A stretch of 64,000 nucleotides of DNA from JAXGXT01 sp040772665. Lineage in GTDB: Bacteria; Bacillota; Clostridia; Lachnospirales; Anaerotignaceae. Under the pieces are notes generated by a model that saw nothing but the letters and a program-made list of their open reading frames with translations, was not told where the DNA came from and did not search any database. The stretch spans positions 310,001 to 374,000 of the forward strand of contig JAXGXT010000002.1 in the NCBI GenBank assembly GCA_040772665.1, in the 5' to 3' direction. This document shows positions 7,864-16,623 of the stretch, piece by piece. The position numbers and the translations under genes were made by a program. The first letter of the stretch is position 1. Every line of letters starts with the position of its first letter.

Positions 7864-8655
7864 ATGCTTAATAAGCAGGAATTATTAAAAATTGCAAATC
7901 AGCCTGAGGAAAGACTTTTGCTTGCAAAGGTCTTGGATCAGGCTATTTTTAGTTTAAAAAAACATGAAAACACGTTCACTGATTTTTGCGACCCCAAAAA
8001 TATGGAAATGATAATCAAAACGGTTCAGGGAATAGCTGAGCTGAATTTTTTTGTCTTTGGAGGAAGCGAAGGCTGTGAAAGAAGAATGATTGGGTTTTGT
8101 CCTGACTACAGAAACATTGATGAAATTGATTTTCCCATAAAAGCAGTTAAAATTATCTCCAACACAAAATTTTCAAAGGAACTTTCTCACAGAGATTTTT
8201 TGGGCTCGGTTCTTGGGCTTGGCATTGACAGAAGCAAGGTTGGAGATATATTTATATTTGAAGATTTTACAATTGTTTTTGTGAATGAAGAAATTGCCGC
8301 TTATATAAGTTCAAATCTTGAAAGAGTTGGAAAAGCACCTGTAACAACAGAAGTTTTTGATAGTAGGAGTATAGAGCTTCCTCAAGGTAAAACCGAAGAA
8401 AAAACAGCTACAGTATCTTCCTTAAGGGCTGATGCCTTAGTTGGTGCGGCTTTTAATATAAGCCGAGGAAAGGCACAAACCCTTATTGACGGCGAAAAAG
8501 TTTTTGTTAACTGGAGTTCTCTTTTAAACGGCTCAAAGCAGCTTAAAGAAGGAGATATGATTTCTGTGAGAGGTTTAGGGCGTGCAAAAGTTTCTTCAAT
8601 TGGAGGAAGAACAAAAAAAGATAGAATTGTTGTTACTTTTTTAAAATATGTATAG
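7864..8655 (+). CDS. ylmH: YlmH-type S4-domain RNA-binding protein
   Basis: This 263-residue protein has a helical N-terminal half with the family segment FFVFGGSEGCERRMIGFCPDY (about 59-79) and HRDFLGSVLGLGIDRSKVGDI (about 110-130). A C-terminal S4 domain (about 185-245) contains LRADALVGAAFNISRGKAQTLI and ISVRGLGRAKV. YlmH proteins bind ribosomal RNA; recent work on Bacillus homologues links them to ribosome-associated quality control and tRNA stabilisation on 50S-nascent chain complexes. It lies 12 bases after yggT and is followed by aroB. DivIVA, which usually follows ylmH, is absent here. Confidence 0.9.
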   Translation: MLNKQELLKIANQPEERLLLAKVLDQAIFSLKKHENTFTDFCDPKNMEMIIKTVQGIAELNFFVFGGSEGCERRMIGFCPDYRNIDEIDFPIKAVKIISNTKFSKELSHRDFLGSVLGLGIDRSKVGDIFIFEDFTIVFVNEEIAAYISSNLERVGKAPVTTEVFDSRSIELPQGKTEEKTATVSSLRADALVGAAFNISRGKAQTLIDGEKVFVNWSSLLNGSKQLKEGDMISVRGLGRAKVSSIGGRTKKDRIVVTFLKYV

Positions 8656-8666
8656 AGGTGTTTGTT

Positions 8667-9749
8667 ATGGAAAATATAATTGTTTCAACGGAAAATAAAA
8701 GTTATCCTATTTATTTTGTCAAAGACTTTGAAGGTTTTGGCAAAGCAGTTGAAAGGGCGGAGCTTTTAGGAAGAAAAGTATGTATAATTACAGACGATAA
8801 TGTTTCCTCACTCTATATTGATGAGTTTAAAAAAGTATGTTTAAATGTTTTTAATGAAGTTTTTGTATATACTTTTAAAGCGGGAGAACAAAATAAAAAT
8901 ATGGAAACCATAACAAAATTTTATGATTTTTTTATGGAAAATAAGTTAGACAGAAAATCAGTTGTAATAGGGCTTGGCGGCGGAGTCTGCGGTGATATGG
9001 CAGGTTTTGCGGCGGCAACTTACATGAGAGGAATAAAATTTGTTCAAGTGCCTACAACTCTTTTATCACAAGTTGACAGCAGTGTTGGCGGCAAGGTTGG
9101 AATAGACTATAATGGAAGCAAAAACATAATCGGTGCTTTTTATCAGCCTGAATTTGTGTATATAAATATTGATACATTAAAAACTCTTCCGAAACGTGAA
9201 TATGGGGCAGGACTTGCGGAAGTTATTAAGTACGGGCCTATATACGACGAAGATTTTTATAATTTTATTAAAGAAAATAAAGAGAAAATAGAAGTTATTG
9301 ATGAAGAGGTCATTAAAAAAGTTATTTCTCGATGCTGTGAAATAAAAGCTGATGTTGTAAGCCAGGATGAAAAAGAAAGCGGCCTTAGGGAGATTTTAAA
9401 CTTTGGCCACACAATAGGCCATGCCATTGAAACAGTAAAAAACTTTGAGCTTCTTCATGGTGAATGTGTGGGAATAGGAATGAGGGCTGCTTTATATATA
9501 TCCTTTAAAAGAGGATATATAAGTGAAGATATAATGACGGATGTGGTTGAGCTTTTAGAGTATTTCGAAATTCCTGTTTCATGTGAAGAAGTTACGGCAG
9601 AAGAAATCTATAAGCAAATGTTTCACGATAAAAAGGTTAAAGACAACAAAATAGGTTTTGTGCTTATAAAGAAGTTTGGATTATGTGAAAGAACAACTGA
9701 TGTAACTAAAGAAGAAATTATTTCTGCAATAGAATATGTTATAGAGTGA
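8667..9749 (+). CDS. aroB: 3-dehydroquinate synthase
   Basis: The 360-residue enzyme converts DAHP to 3-dehydroquinate, the second step of the shikimate pathway, using NAD and a divalent metal. Recognisable parts are GGGVCGDMAGFAAATYMRG (NAD binding), VPTTLLSQVDSSVGGKVGID, KNIIGAFYQP, and the metal ligands E in LAEVIKYG, H in NFGHTIGHAIE and H in LLHGECVGIGM. An in-frame GTG at 8658 is inside the GAGGTG ribosome site, so ATG at 8667 is preferred. No other aromatic-pathway gene is nearby; it sits between ylmH and lspA in a division and envelope cluster, an uncommon place. Confidence 0.92.
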   Translation: MENIIVSTENKSYPIYFVKDFEGFGKAVERAELLGRKVCIITDDNVSSLYIDEFKKVCLNVFNEVFVYTFKAGEQNKNMETITKFYDFFMENKLDRKSVVIGLGGGVCGDMAGFAAATYMRGIKFVQVPTTLLSQVDSSVGGKVGIDYNGSKNIIGAFYQPEFVYINIDTLKTLPKREYGAGLAEVIKYGPIYDEDFYNFIKENKEKIEVIDEEVIKKVISRCCEIKADVVSQDEKESGLREILNFGHTIGHAIETVKNFELLHGECVGIGMRAALYISFKRGYISEDIMTDVVELLEYFEIPVSCEEVTAEEIYKQMFHDKKVKDNKIGFVLIKKFGLCERTTDVTKEEIISAIEYVIE

Positions 9750-9756
9750 GGTTTAT

Positions 9757-10233
9757 ATGATTTTAATTCTAATTTTAATTTCTGTTTTAACGGCGTTAGA
9801 CCAATTTTCAAAATATCTTGCTCTTAAAATGCTTAAGCCTGTTGGTAATGTAACAGTAATAAAAAACTGGCTTGATCTTACTTTTGTTGAAAACAGAGGA
9901 GCCGCCTTTGGGATTTTAGAGGGGCAGAGATGGTTTTTTGTTGTTATGACTGTTATAGTAACAATTGCCGCTTTTATTTATTTTTTAAAAATTAAAAATG
10001 AAAAAGGGGCTTACAACTGGCTCAAGTTTTCAATGGTGCTTATTTTGGCAGGGGCATGGGGAAATTGTATTGACCGTATTTTAAGAGGGTATGTTGTGGA
10101 TTATTTTGAGTTTACTTTCATAAACTATCCTGTTTTTAATGTGGCGGATATATATGTTGTGGTTGGAACAATTCTTATGGCTGTGCTTATAATTTTTGTT
10201 ATTAAAGATGATGAACAAACGGAGAAAGAATAA
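9757..10233 (+). CDS. lspA: lipoprotein signal peptidase (signal peptidase II)
   Basis: The 158-residue membrane aspartyl protease has four predicted membrane segments and the conserved blocks DQFSKY (15-20), VENRGAAFGIL (44-54), GNCIDR with catalytic D106 and FNVADIYV with catalytic D131. It removes signal peptides from lipidated prolipoproteins. It lies 7 bases after aroB and its stop overlaps the rluD start (TAATGG), the usual lspA-rluD pairing. A second, more divergent LspA-like gene lies at 36375. Confidence 0.94.
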   Translation: MILILILISVLTALDQFSKYLALKMLKPVGNVTVIKNWLDLTFVENRGAAFGILEGQRWFFVVMTVIVTIAAFIYFLKIKNEKGAYNWLKFSMVLILAGAWGNCIDRILRGYVVDYFEFTFINYPVFNVADIYVVVGTILMAVLIIFVIKDDEQTEKE

Positions 10234-11141
10234 TGGAAAACTTTAGCTTTACAGTTAGCGGCGAAGAATCAGGAAGCAGAATTGACAGCTTTGTAACTGC
10301 TTTTAAAGAGGAACTTTCAAGAAATCAGATTCAAAAGCTTATAGAAAGCGAAAATATTTTGGTTAATGGAAAAAGTGTGAAAAGCAATTACAAGCTGAAA
10401 GAAAATGATGTTATTTATATTGAAATTCCTGATTTTGAACCTTTGGAAATAGCTGCTGAAAACATTCCTCTTGAAATTCTTTTTGAAGATGACGATGTGA
10501 TTGTAATTAATAAGCCAAAAGGCATGGTTGTTCATCCGGCTTTTGGTCACTACAGCCAAACCCTTGTTAATGCTCTTATGCATCACTGCAAGGAAAATTT
10601 ATCAAAGGTAAACGGATGTATGCGTCCTGGAATTGTGCACAGAATTGACAAAGACACATCAGGGGTTTTGGTTGCTGCAAAAAATGATGCCGCTCATAAA
10701 AACCTTGCTGTGCAGCTTGCAAAACATTCAATAACAAGAAAATATAACGCAATAGTTTTTAACAACATAAAAGAAGACAGTTTAACAATAGATAAGCCTA
10801 TTGGAAGAAATCCTAAAGATAGAAAGAAAATGGCTGTTGTTGAAGGTGGAAGACGTGCTGTTACTTACGTTAAGGTTTTAGAAAGGCTTGGGAAATACTG
10901 TTATATTGAAGCGCAGTTGGAAACAGGAAGGACACATCAAATAAGAGTTCACCTATCAAGCATAGGGCATCCGCTTTTGGGGGATGAAGTTTACGGAGGG
11001 TCTAAACAGCCCTTTAAAATTGGCGGACAGGCTCTTCATGCAAGAGTGCTTGGGTTTAATCATCCCGTAAGCAATGAATATATGGAATTTGAAGCCCCGT
11101 TGCCTGAATATTTTACAAACTTAATTGAAAAGTTAAGATAG
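10233..11141 (+). CDS. rluD: RluD-family 23S rRNA pseudouridine synthase
   Basis: The 302-residue protein has an N-terminal S4 domain (about residues 14-60) and an RluA-type catalytic domain with the active-site Asp139 in GIVHRIDKDTSG. ETGRTHQIRVHLSSIGHPLLGDEVYGG near residue 230 is the RNA-contact signature. Members convert uridines in the helix 69 region of 23S rRNA or related sites; the exact targets of this copy (RluD/YlyB branch) are inferred from the lspA neighbourhood. It is translationally coupled to lspA. Confidence 0.9.
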   Translation: MENFSFTVSGEESGSRIDSFVTAFKEELSRNQIQKLIESENILVNGKSVKSNYKLKENDVIYIEIPDFEPLEIAAENIPLEILFEDDDVIVINKPKGMVVHPAFGHYSQTLVNALMHHCKENLSKVNGCMRPGIVHRIDKDTSGVLVAAKNDAAHKNLAVQLAKHSITRKYNAIVFNNIKEDSLTIDKPIGRNPKDRKKMAVVEGGRRAVTYVKVLERLGKYCYIEAQLETGRTHQIRVHLSSIGHPLLGDEVYGGSKQPFKIGGQALHARVLGFNHPVSNEYMEFEAPLPEYFTNLIEKLR

Positions 11142-11157
11142 TTTTTGAGGTGTAAAT

Positions 11158-14100
11158 ATGTATCTTAAAAGATTGGATTTACAAGGGTTTAAATCCTTTC
11201 CCGAAAAGGTAAGGCTTGAATTTAACAAAGGAATAACCACAGTTGTAGGCCCTAACGGAAGCGGAAAAAGCAATATTTCCGATTCTATAAGGTGGGTTCT
11301 TGGAGAGCAAAAGGTTAAAAGTCTTCGTGGAGATAAAATGGAAGACGTAATATTTTCAGGAACAGCCAACAGAAAACCCCTGGGCTTTGCAGAGGTTTCA
11401 ATAACCATAGATAACGAGGATTTAAAAATACCCCTTGAGTATAGTGAAATAAAGGTTACAAGAACCGTTTATCGTTCAGGAGAGAGTAAATATATGATAA
11501 ACGGAACTGCTTGCCGTCTTAAAGACATACACGAACTTTTTATGGACACAGGAATAGGCAAGGAAGGTTATTCTATAATAGGGCAAGGAAAAATTGACGA
11601 AATCTTAAGCTCAAAAAGTGAAGACCGAAGAAGGCTTTTTGAGGAAGCGGCGGGAATTGTAAAATATAGAAACAGACGCTTTGAAGCAATTTCAAAACTT
11701 GAAAAAGAGCATCAAAATCTTTTAAGGGTTGAAGACATTATTAATGAATTGTCTGCAAAGATTGAACCTTTATGCAAACAAAGCGAGAATGCAAAAAAGT
11801 ATCTTTCTTTAAAGGAAGAGCTTAAAAGATACGAAATTAACAGTTTTTGCATTAAAGCTGAAAACATTAAAAAAGAATTAAAAGAAATTGAAGATGCAAT
11901 TGAAATTTCCTCAGCACATGCCGAAGAAGAAAACGAAGGCATGGCCGTTGCAAAAAAACTTATTGAAGATGAAAAAAACAATGAAGAGAAATATTATAAC
12001 GAAATAAAAACCCTTGATAATGATATTTCTTCTTTAATTGGAGAAATAGAGAGAATTGAGGGAAATATAAAGCTGTATTTCCAAGAAAGTCAGCATTTAA
12101 AATCTGAATTTTCAAGGCTTAGTGAAGAGGAAACACTAAAAGAAGAAAGACTTTTAAATTTTACAAGGGAAAAGGAATCTTATGTTTCAAGAATAGAAAT
12201 TATTGAAAACAGCCTTAAAGAATTTAACGATAATTTGAAAAAAGAAGAAGAACACTTAAATAAAATTTCAGAGTTTATTTTTCAAAAAGAAGAAAAAACC
12301 GAAAACTATAAATCTGATATTTTAGAAAGTATGAAAAATGCTTCAAATTTAAAAAGTAATATAGAGCGTATAGACTTAATGAATGATCAGTTTATTCAAA
12401 GACTTAACCAGCTTTTTGAAGAAAAAGAGAGTATTAAAAGCAAGGTTATGGAAATTCAAGTAAAAATTAAGGCTTTTAATCATCAGATAAATGAAGAAAA
12501 GGAAAAAGCTGATGGTTTAGAAAAAGAAAAAGTAAACCTTGAAAAAAGAAAAGCAGGCTATGAAGAAAATCTTATAAAAACTAAAAAAAATTATGATGAA
12601 AAAAGCATTAACTTAAATGAATCTAAATCAAAATTAAAAGTTTTTAAAGAGATGAAAAAAGACTTTGAAGGGTTTTATAAAAGCGTTAAAAGTATACTTA
12701 AACTAAGGGGCACAAAGGGATTTGAGGGAATTTACGGTGCTGTGGGAGAGGTTATAAAAGTTGAAAAAAAGTATGAAACAGCCATTGAAATTGCCCTTGG
12801 GTCATCAATACAAAATATAATAACTCAAAAAGAAAACGATGCAAAAATTGCAATTGAATATCTTAAGAAAAATAATCTTGGCAGAGCAACATTTTTGCCT
12901 CTTTCTGCAATCTCTGGTAAATCAATTGATATTGAAAAAAATTGGCTGTTAAAAGAGAAAGGTTTTTGTGGAATAGCAAAAAGCCTTGTTTTGTATGATG
13001 AAAAATATGAAAATATAATAAACAACATATTGGGCAGAGTGATAGTTGTTGAAAACATTGACGATGCCATAAGCCTTTCTAAAAAAACATCATATAAATA
13101 TAAAATTGTTACATTAGATGGTGATGTTTTAAGCCCCGGCGGCATAATGACAGGTGGAAGCATAGCCAAAAAAACATCTGGAGTATTTGCAAGAAATCGT
13201 GAAATTGATTTTCTTGAGGAAAACATAGGTGTTCTTGAAAAAGAATTAAAAACACTAATTTCAGAAATAGACAGTATAAACCATAGTGTTTTTGAAGACG
13301 AAAAAAAAATTGCTGATATAAAAAACAAAATTCAAAATATAAATTTCTCTTTTATTTCAAAAGAGCAGGAAATTGCTCAATCAAAAGAGTTTCTGCTTGA
13401 AAAAAGTGAAAGACTTAAAGCTGTTGAACTTGAAGAAAATACACTTTTTATACAGACAAAAACAGCAAATCAAGATAAACTTCTTATGGAAGAACGTCTT
13501 GAAGAAACGCAAAGTTTAATTGACAAAATAAATTTTCAATTGGAAAATTATCAGGAAAACACCAAGCAAGACAAAATACAGCGTGACGAAATTTTAAACA
13601 CCCTTACAGCCATTAAGGTTTCAATTTCTTCTTTTGAACAGGAAAAAACTTCTGCCAAAGATAATGTTTTGAGAATTGAAAAAGAAGAAAAAACTCTTTT
13701 TAATGAAATTAGGGAAATTAAACTTCAAAAAGAACAGATTATAAAAACTAATAAATCAAAAGCCGACGATTATGTTTTATTGAAGGAAAATTTGGCTTCT
13801 GCCAAAGAGAAAAAAACTGACTTTCAAAGCTTTAGAGAAAATATAAACAATAAACTAATACAATCAAAAGATGGTATAAAAAAACTGGAAGAAAAAAACC
13901 TTGAACATTTTGAAACTTTAAACAAGCTAAAAAACCATATTTTTAAATTGGAAACAAAACGTGAAAGACTTTTTGAGGATAACGAAAGGCTGTTTAATTT
14001 CTTTTGGGAAGAGTATGAAATTACATATCAAAAAGCAATGGAGAACTTTGATGAAAAAATTTCATTGCCTGATGCAGACAAGACCGCAAAAAGGCTTAAA

Positions 14101-14721
14101 GAAGAAATTAAAAGCTTAGGAACAGTTAATGTATCAGCAATTGAAGAATATAAGGAAGTAAACGAAAGATATATTTTTCTTACATCACAAAGAGATGATA
14201 TTAGAAATGCCGAAGAAAAACTTAAAAAGATAATTAACGATTTGGATATACTTATGCAGCGTCAGTTTAAAGAACAGTTTCAAAAAATAAACAAAAACTT
14301 TAACATGGTTTTTAGTGAAATGTTTGGCGGAGGAAGCGCATACCTTAAAATGGAGGATGAGTCAAATGTGCTTGAAAGCGGAATAGAAATAATTGCTCAG
14401 CCGCCGGGAAAAAGCCTTCAAAACATGATGCTTTTATCAGGAGGTGAGAGGGCGTTAACTGCTATTGCCATTCTTTTTGCCATACTTAAAATGAAACCAT
14501 CACCGTTTTGCATTCTTGATGAAATTGAAGCGGCACTTGATGATGCCAATGTTAAAAGGTTTGCCCACTATTTAAAAGACTTTTCAGACGGAACACAGTT
14601 TATTGTAATTACGCACAGAAAAGGAACAATGGAATGTGCAGATGTTATGTATGGAGTCACAATGCAAGAACAGGGAATATCAAAAATTTTATCTGTTAAA
14701 CTTGAAGACCAAGCAGTATAA
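11158..14721 (+). CDS. smc: chromosome segregation ATPase SMC
   Basis: At 1187 residues this is full length for SMC. Walker A is GPNGSGKS (residues 32-39) in the N-terminal ATPase half. Two long coiled-coil arms (about 170-500 and 690-1020) flank a hinge (about 515-660) with the GFEGIYGAVGEVIKVEKKYE and ILSPGG-type blocks. The ABC signature LSGGERAL and Walker B FCILDEIEAALDDANV lie near 1096-1130. With ScpA and ScpB (not in this window) SMC compacts and separates sister chromosomes. It starts 16 bases after rluD with a TTTTTGAGGTG site and runs into ftsY, the usual smc-ftsY order. Confidence 0.97.
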   Translation: MYLKRLDLQGFKSFPEKVRLEFNKGITTVVGPNGSGKSNISDSIRWVLGEQKVKSLRGDKMEDVIFSGTANRKPLGFAEVSITIDNEDLKIPLEYSEIKVTRTVYRSGESKYMINGTACRLKDIHELFMDTGIGKEGYSIIGQGKIDEILSSKSEDRRRLFEEAAGIVKYRNRRFEAISKLEKEHQNLLRVEDIINELSAKIEPLCKQSENAKKYLSLKEELKRYEINSFCIKAENIKKELKEIEDAIEISSAHAEEENEGMAVAKKLIEDEKNNEEKYYNEIKTLDNDISSLIGEIERIEGNIKLYFQESQHLKSEFSRLSEEETLKEERLLNFTREKESYVSRIEIIENSLKEFNDNLKKEEEHLNKISEFIFQKEEKTENYKSDILESMKNASNLKSNIERIDLMNDQFIQRLNQLFEEKESIKSKVMEIQVKIKAFNHQINEEKEKADGLEKEKVNLEKRKAGYEENLIKTKKNYDEKSINLNESKSKLKVFKEMKKDFEGFYKSVKSILKLRGTKGFEGIYGAVGEVIKVEKKYETAIEIALGSSIQNIITQKENDAKIAIEYLKKNNLGRATFLPLSAISGKSIDIEKNWLLKEKGFCGIAKSLVLYDEKYENIINNILGRVIVVENIDDAISLSKKTSYKYKIVTLDGDVLSPGGIMTGGSIAKKTSGVFARNREIDFLEENIGVLEKELKTLISEIDSINHSVFEDEKKIADIKNKIQNINFSFISKEQEIAQSKEFLLEKSERLKAVELEENTLFIQTKTANQDKLLMEERLEETQSLIDKINFQLENYQENTKQDKIQRDEILNTLTAIKVSISSFEQEKTSAKDNVLRIEKEEKTLFNEIREIKLQKEQIIKTNKSKADDYVLLKENLASAKEKKTDFQSFRENINNKLIQSKDGIKKLEEKNLEHFETLNKLKNHIFKLETKRERLFEDNERLFNFFWEEYEITYQKAMENFDEKISLPDADKTAKRLKEEIKSLGTVNVSAIEEYKEVNERYIFLTSQRDDIRNAEEKLKKIINDLDILMQRQFKEQFQKINKNFNMVFSEMFGGGSAYLKMEDESNVLESGIEIIAQPPGKSLQNMMLLSGGERALTAIAILFAILKMKPSPFCILDEIEAALDDANVKRFAHYLKDFSDGTQFIVITHRKGTMECADVMYGVTMQEQGISKILSVKLEDQAV

Positions 14722-14732
14722 AGGAGACGAAC

Positions 14733-16025
14733 ATGGGATTATTTGATTTTTTAAAACCTAAGAGGGAAGAAACCGGCCGAGGGTTTATTGATGATGAAAA
14801 GGCAGCTAAAGATTTTGAAGAAAATTCTTCAGAAGAAATAAGCTGGGATGAGTTTTTAGAAAAAGAAAAAACTCGGGAGGAATTTTTAGATGCTGTGGAA
14901 GAGGTGCCAAAAAGCGAAAGCCTTGATAAACAAGCCGAGTTTATAAAAACAACAGATAAAGAGGCTTCTTCTGTTAAACCCTACACAGGAGATATTGACA
15001 GAATTTATAATATTTCAAGCAAGTCTGAAAAAACCATAGAGTTTGACAATGAGCCTATAGAGGAAAAAGAAAAGGAAGATGAAAAACAAGCTGAAATAAA
15101 AGCCGAAACCCAAAAAGGCTTTTTAGCTAAGCTTAAAGAGGGGCTTGGGAAAACAAGAAACTCCATTTTAGGAAGTGTGGACAGTGTTTTAAACGCATTC
15201 ACAAAAATTGACGAAGACCTTTTTGAGGAACTGGAAGAAACGTTAATAATGGCTGATATGGGTGTTCAAACAACAATGGATATAATTGAAAACCTGCGTA
15301 AACGTGTAAAAAAAGAGGGTGCTACGGAACCGCCACTTATAAAGGACATGCTTATTGATGAAATAACAGCCATACTTACATCTGATGAAAAAGAAGATTA
15401 CGAAATAGAAATGCCTGCAGTTCTTCTTGTTATCGGTGTTAACGGTGTGGGAAAAACAACCACAATAGGCAAGCTTGCCAACAACCTTAAATCTGAAGGC
15501 AAAAGCGTAATTCTTGCCGCCGCAGACACTTTCAGGGCCGCTGCAATAGACCAGCTTGAGGTGTGGGGTGAAAGAAGCGGTATTGACGTTATAAAACATG
15601 AAGAAAACAGCGACCCTGCCGCAGTTGTATATGATGCTTTAAATGCGGCAAAAAGCAGAAAAACAGATGTTTTGATTTGCGATACGGCAGGAAGGCTGCA
15701 CAACAAAAAAAATCTGATGGAAGAACTTAGAAAAATTGCTAAAGTAATAGAAAGAGAATATCCCAAAGCTCATAAGGAAGTTTTTCTTGTTCTTGATGCC
15801 ACAACAGGGCAAAATGCTTTACAACAGGCGAAACTTTTTAAAGAAGTAGCTGATATAACAGGAATAATACTTACAAAACTTGACGGAACAGCCAAAGGCG
15901 GCATAGTTGTTGCAATAAAAAATGAACTTCAAATTCCCGTCAGGTTTATAGGTGTGGGAGAAGGAATTAAAGATTTACAAAGATTTGATGCCAAAAGTTT
16001 TGCGGAGGCTTTGTTTGGAGAATAA
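14733..16025 (+). CDS. ftsY: signal recognition particle receptor FtsY
   Basis: The 430-residue protein has an acidic, poorly ordered N-terminal A region (about 1-125) and then an SRP-type NG GTPase. Visible parts are GVNGVGKTTTIGKLA (P-loop, about 235-249), ADTFRAAAIDQLEVWG, DTAGRLHNKKNLMEEL, LDATTGQNAL, TKLDGTAKGG and the closing GVGEGIKDLQRF. It docks SRP-ribosome complexes at the membrane through Ffh. It begins 11 bases after smc with an AAAGGAGACG site. Ffh itself is encoded 600 bases downstream, so both SRP GTPases are close together. Confidence 0.96.
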   Translation: MGLFDFLKPKREETGRGFIDDEKAAKDFEENSSEEISWDEFLEKEKTREEFLDAVEEVPKSESLDKQAEFIKTTDKEASSVKPYTGDIDRIYNISSKSEKTIEFDNEPIEEKEKEDEKQAEIKAETQKGFLAKLKEGLGKTRNSILGSVDSVLNAFTKIDEDLFEELEETLIMADMGVQTTMDIIENLRKRVKKEGATEPPLIKDMLIDEITAILTSDEKEDYEIEMPAVLLVIGVNGVGKTTTIGKLANNLKSEGKSVILAAADTFRAAAIDQLEVWGERSGIDVIKHEENSDPAAVVYDALNAAKSRKTDVLICDTAGRLHNKKNLMEELRKIAKVIEREYPKAHKEVFLVLDATTGQNALQQAKLFKEVADITGIILTKLDGTAKGGIVVAIKNELQIPVRFIGVGEGIKDLQRFDAKSFAEALFGE

Positions 16026-16159
16026 AAGCAAAAAATTCAGTTTAAAATGAAGCTAAAGGACTAAGTTTTATTTAATTTTAAATTTTAAAAAATGAATTTA
16101 TTTATGTGTTAACTAATTTAAAATTTTGTTCAAAGCTTATAAGAAAATAATTTTTCCTC

Positions 16160-16232
16160 TGTAAAGTAAAAATACTTGACACGGGTTTTAATGTGTAGTA
16201 ATATATCCGTTGTAAAGCAAAAATACTTTACA
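16160..16232. promoter_or_regulatory. pair of 22-bp dyads bracketing the ylxM promoter
   Basis: TGTAAAG-N8-CTTGACA occupies 16160-16181 and TGTAAAG-N8-CTTTACA occupies 16211-16232; the 8-base centres are TAAAAATA and CAAAAATA. The two copies match at 20 of 22 positions and start 51 bases apart. Copy one contains the -35 box; copy two lies just downstream of the expected start of transcription. This is the arrangement of a two-site repressor operator. The regulator is unknown; YlxM itself has a helix-turn-helix. Confidence 0.6.
16176..16204 (+). promoter_or_regulatory. sigma-A promoter of ylxM-ffh
   Basis: Perfect TTGACA (16176-16181), 17 bases, TAATAT (16199-16204). The expected transcription start is near 16211, inside or at the edge of the second dyad. 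Confidence 0.85.
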
Positions 16233-16248
16233 GTTGGCGGTGGTTTTT

Positions 16249-16602
16249 GTGGAAGAATTTTTAAAAGCTTCGTTGCTGTTTGATTTTTACGGAGAGCTTT
16301 TAACCGAAAAACAAAGAACTGTTTTTGAAATGTATTTTCTTAATGACCTTTCTCTTGGAGAAATTGGTCAGGAACTTTCCATAAGCCGTCAGGCTGTGAG
16401 AGATCAGATTAAAAGAACTGAAAAAATACTTTTTGGTTATGAGGAGAAGCTTAAACTTATTGAACGCTTTGATTATCAAAAGATGCTTGTGAAAAAAATT
16501 AAAGCTCTTGCAGAAAGTATAAAAGAAGAATCAGGCTTGGAAGAAAAATCAATACTTAAAATAAAAGAAATTATGAAAATATCCGACGAAATACTTGATT
16601 AA
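16249..16602 (+). CDS. ylxM: YlxM-family helix-turn-helix protein (UPF0122)
   Basis: The 117-residue protein resembles region 4 of sigma factors: LLTEKQRTVFEMYFLNDLSLGEIGQELSISRQAVRDQIKRTEKIL contains a helix-turn-helix near residues 35-60. It is the conserved partner of ffh in Firmicutes; streptococcal YlxM influences SRP function. I choose GTG at 16249 because GGCGGTGG ends about five bases before it, and because homologues start close to the ASLLFDFY block. A TTG at 16234 would overlap that ribosome site. Its own promoter is bracketed by two near-identical dyads, so autoregulation is a testable idea. Confidence 0.88.
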   Translation: MEEFLKASLLFDFYGELLTEKQRTVFEMYFLNDLSLGEIGQELSISRQAVRDQIKRTEKILFGYEEKLKLIERFDYQKMLVKKIKALAESIKEESGLEEKSILKIKEIMKISDEILD

Positions 16603-16623
16603 AGATTATGGAGGCTGTTCTTT

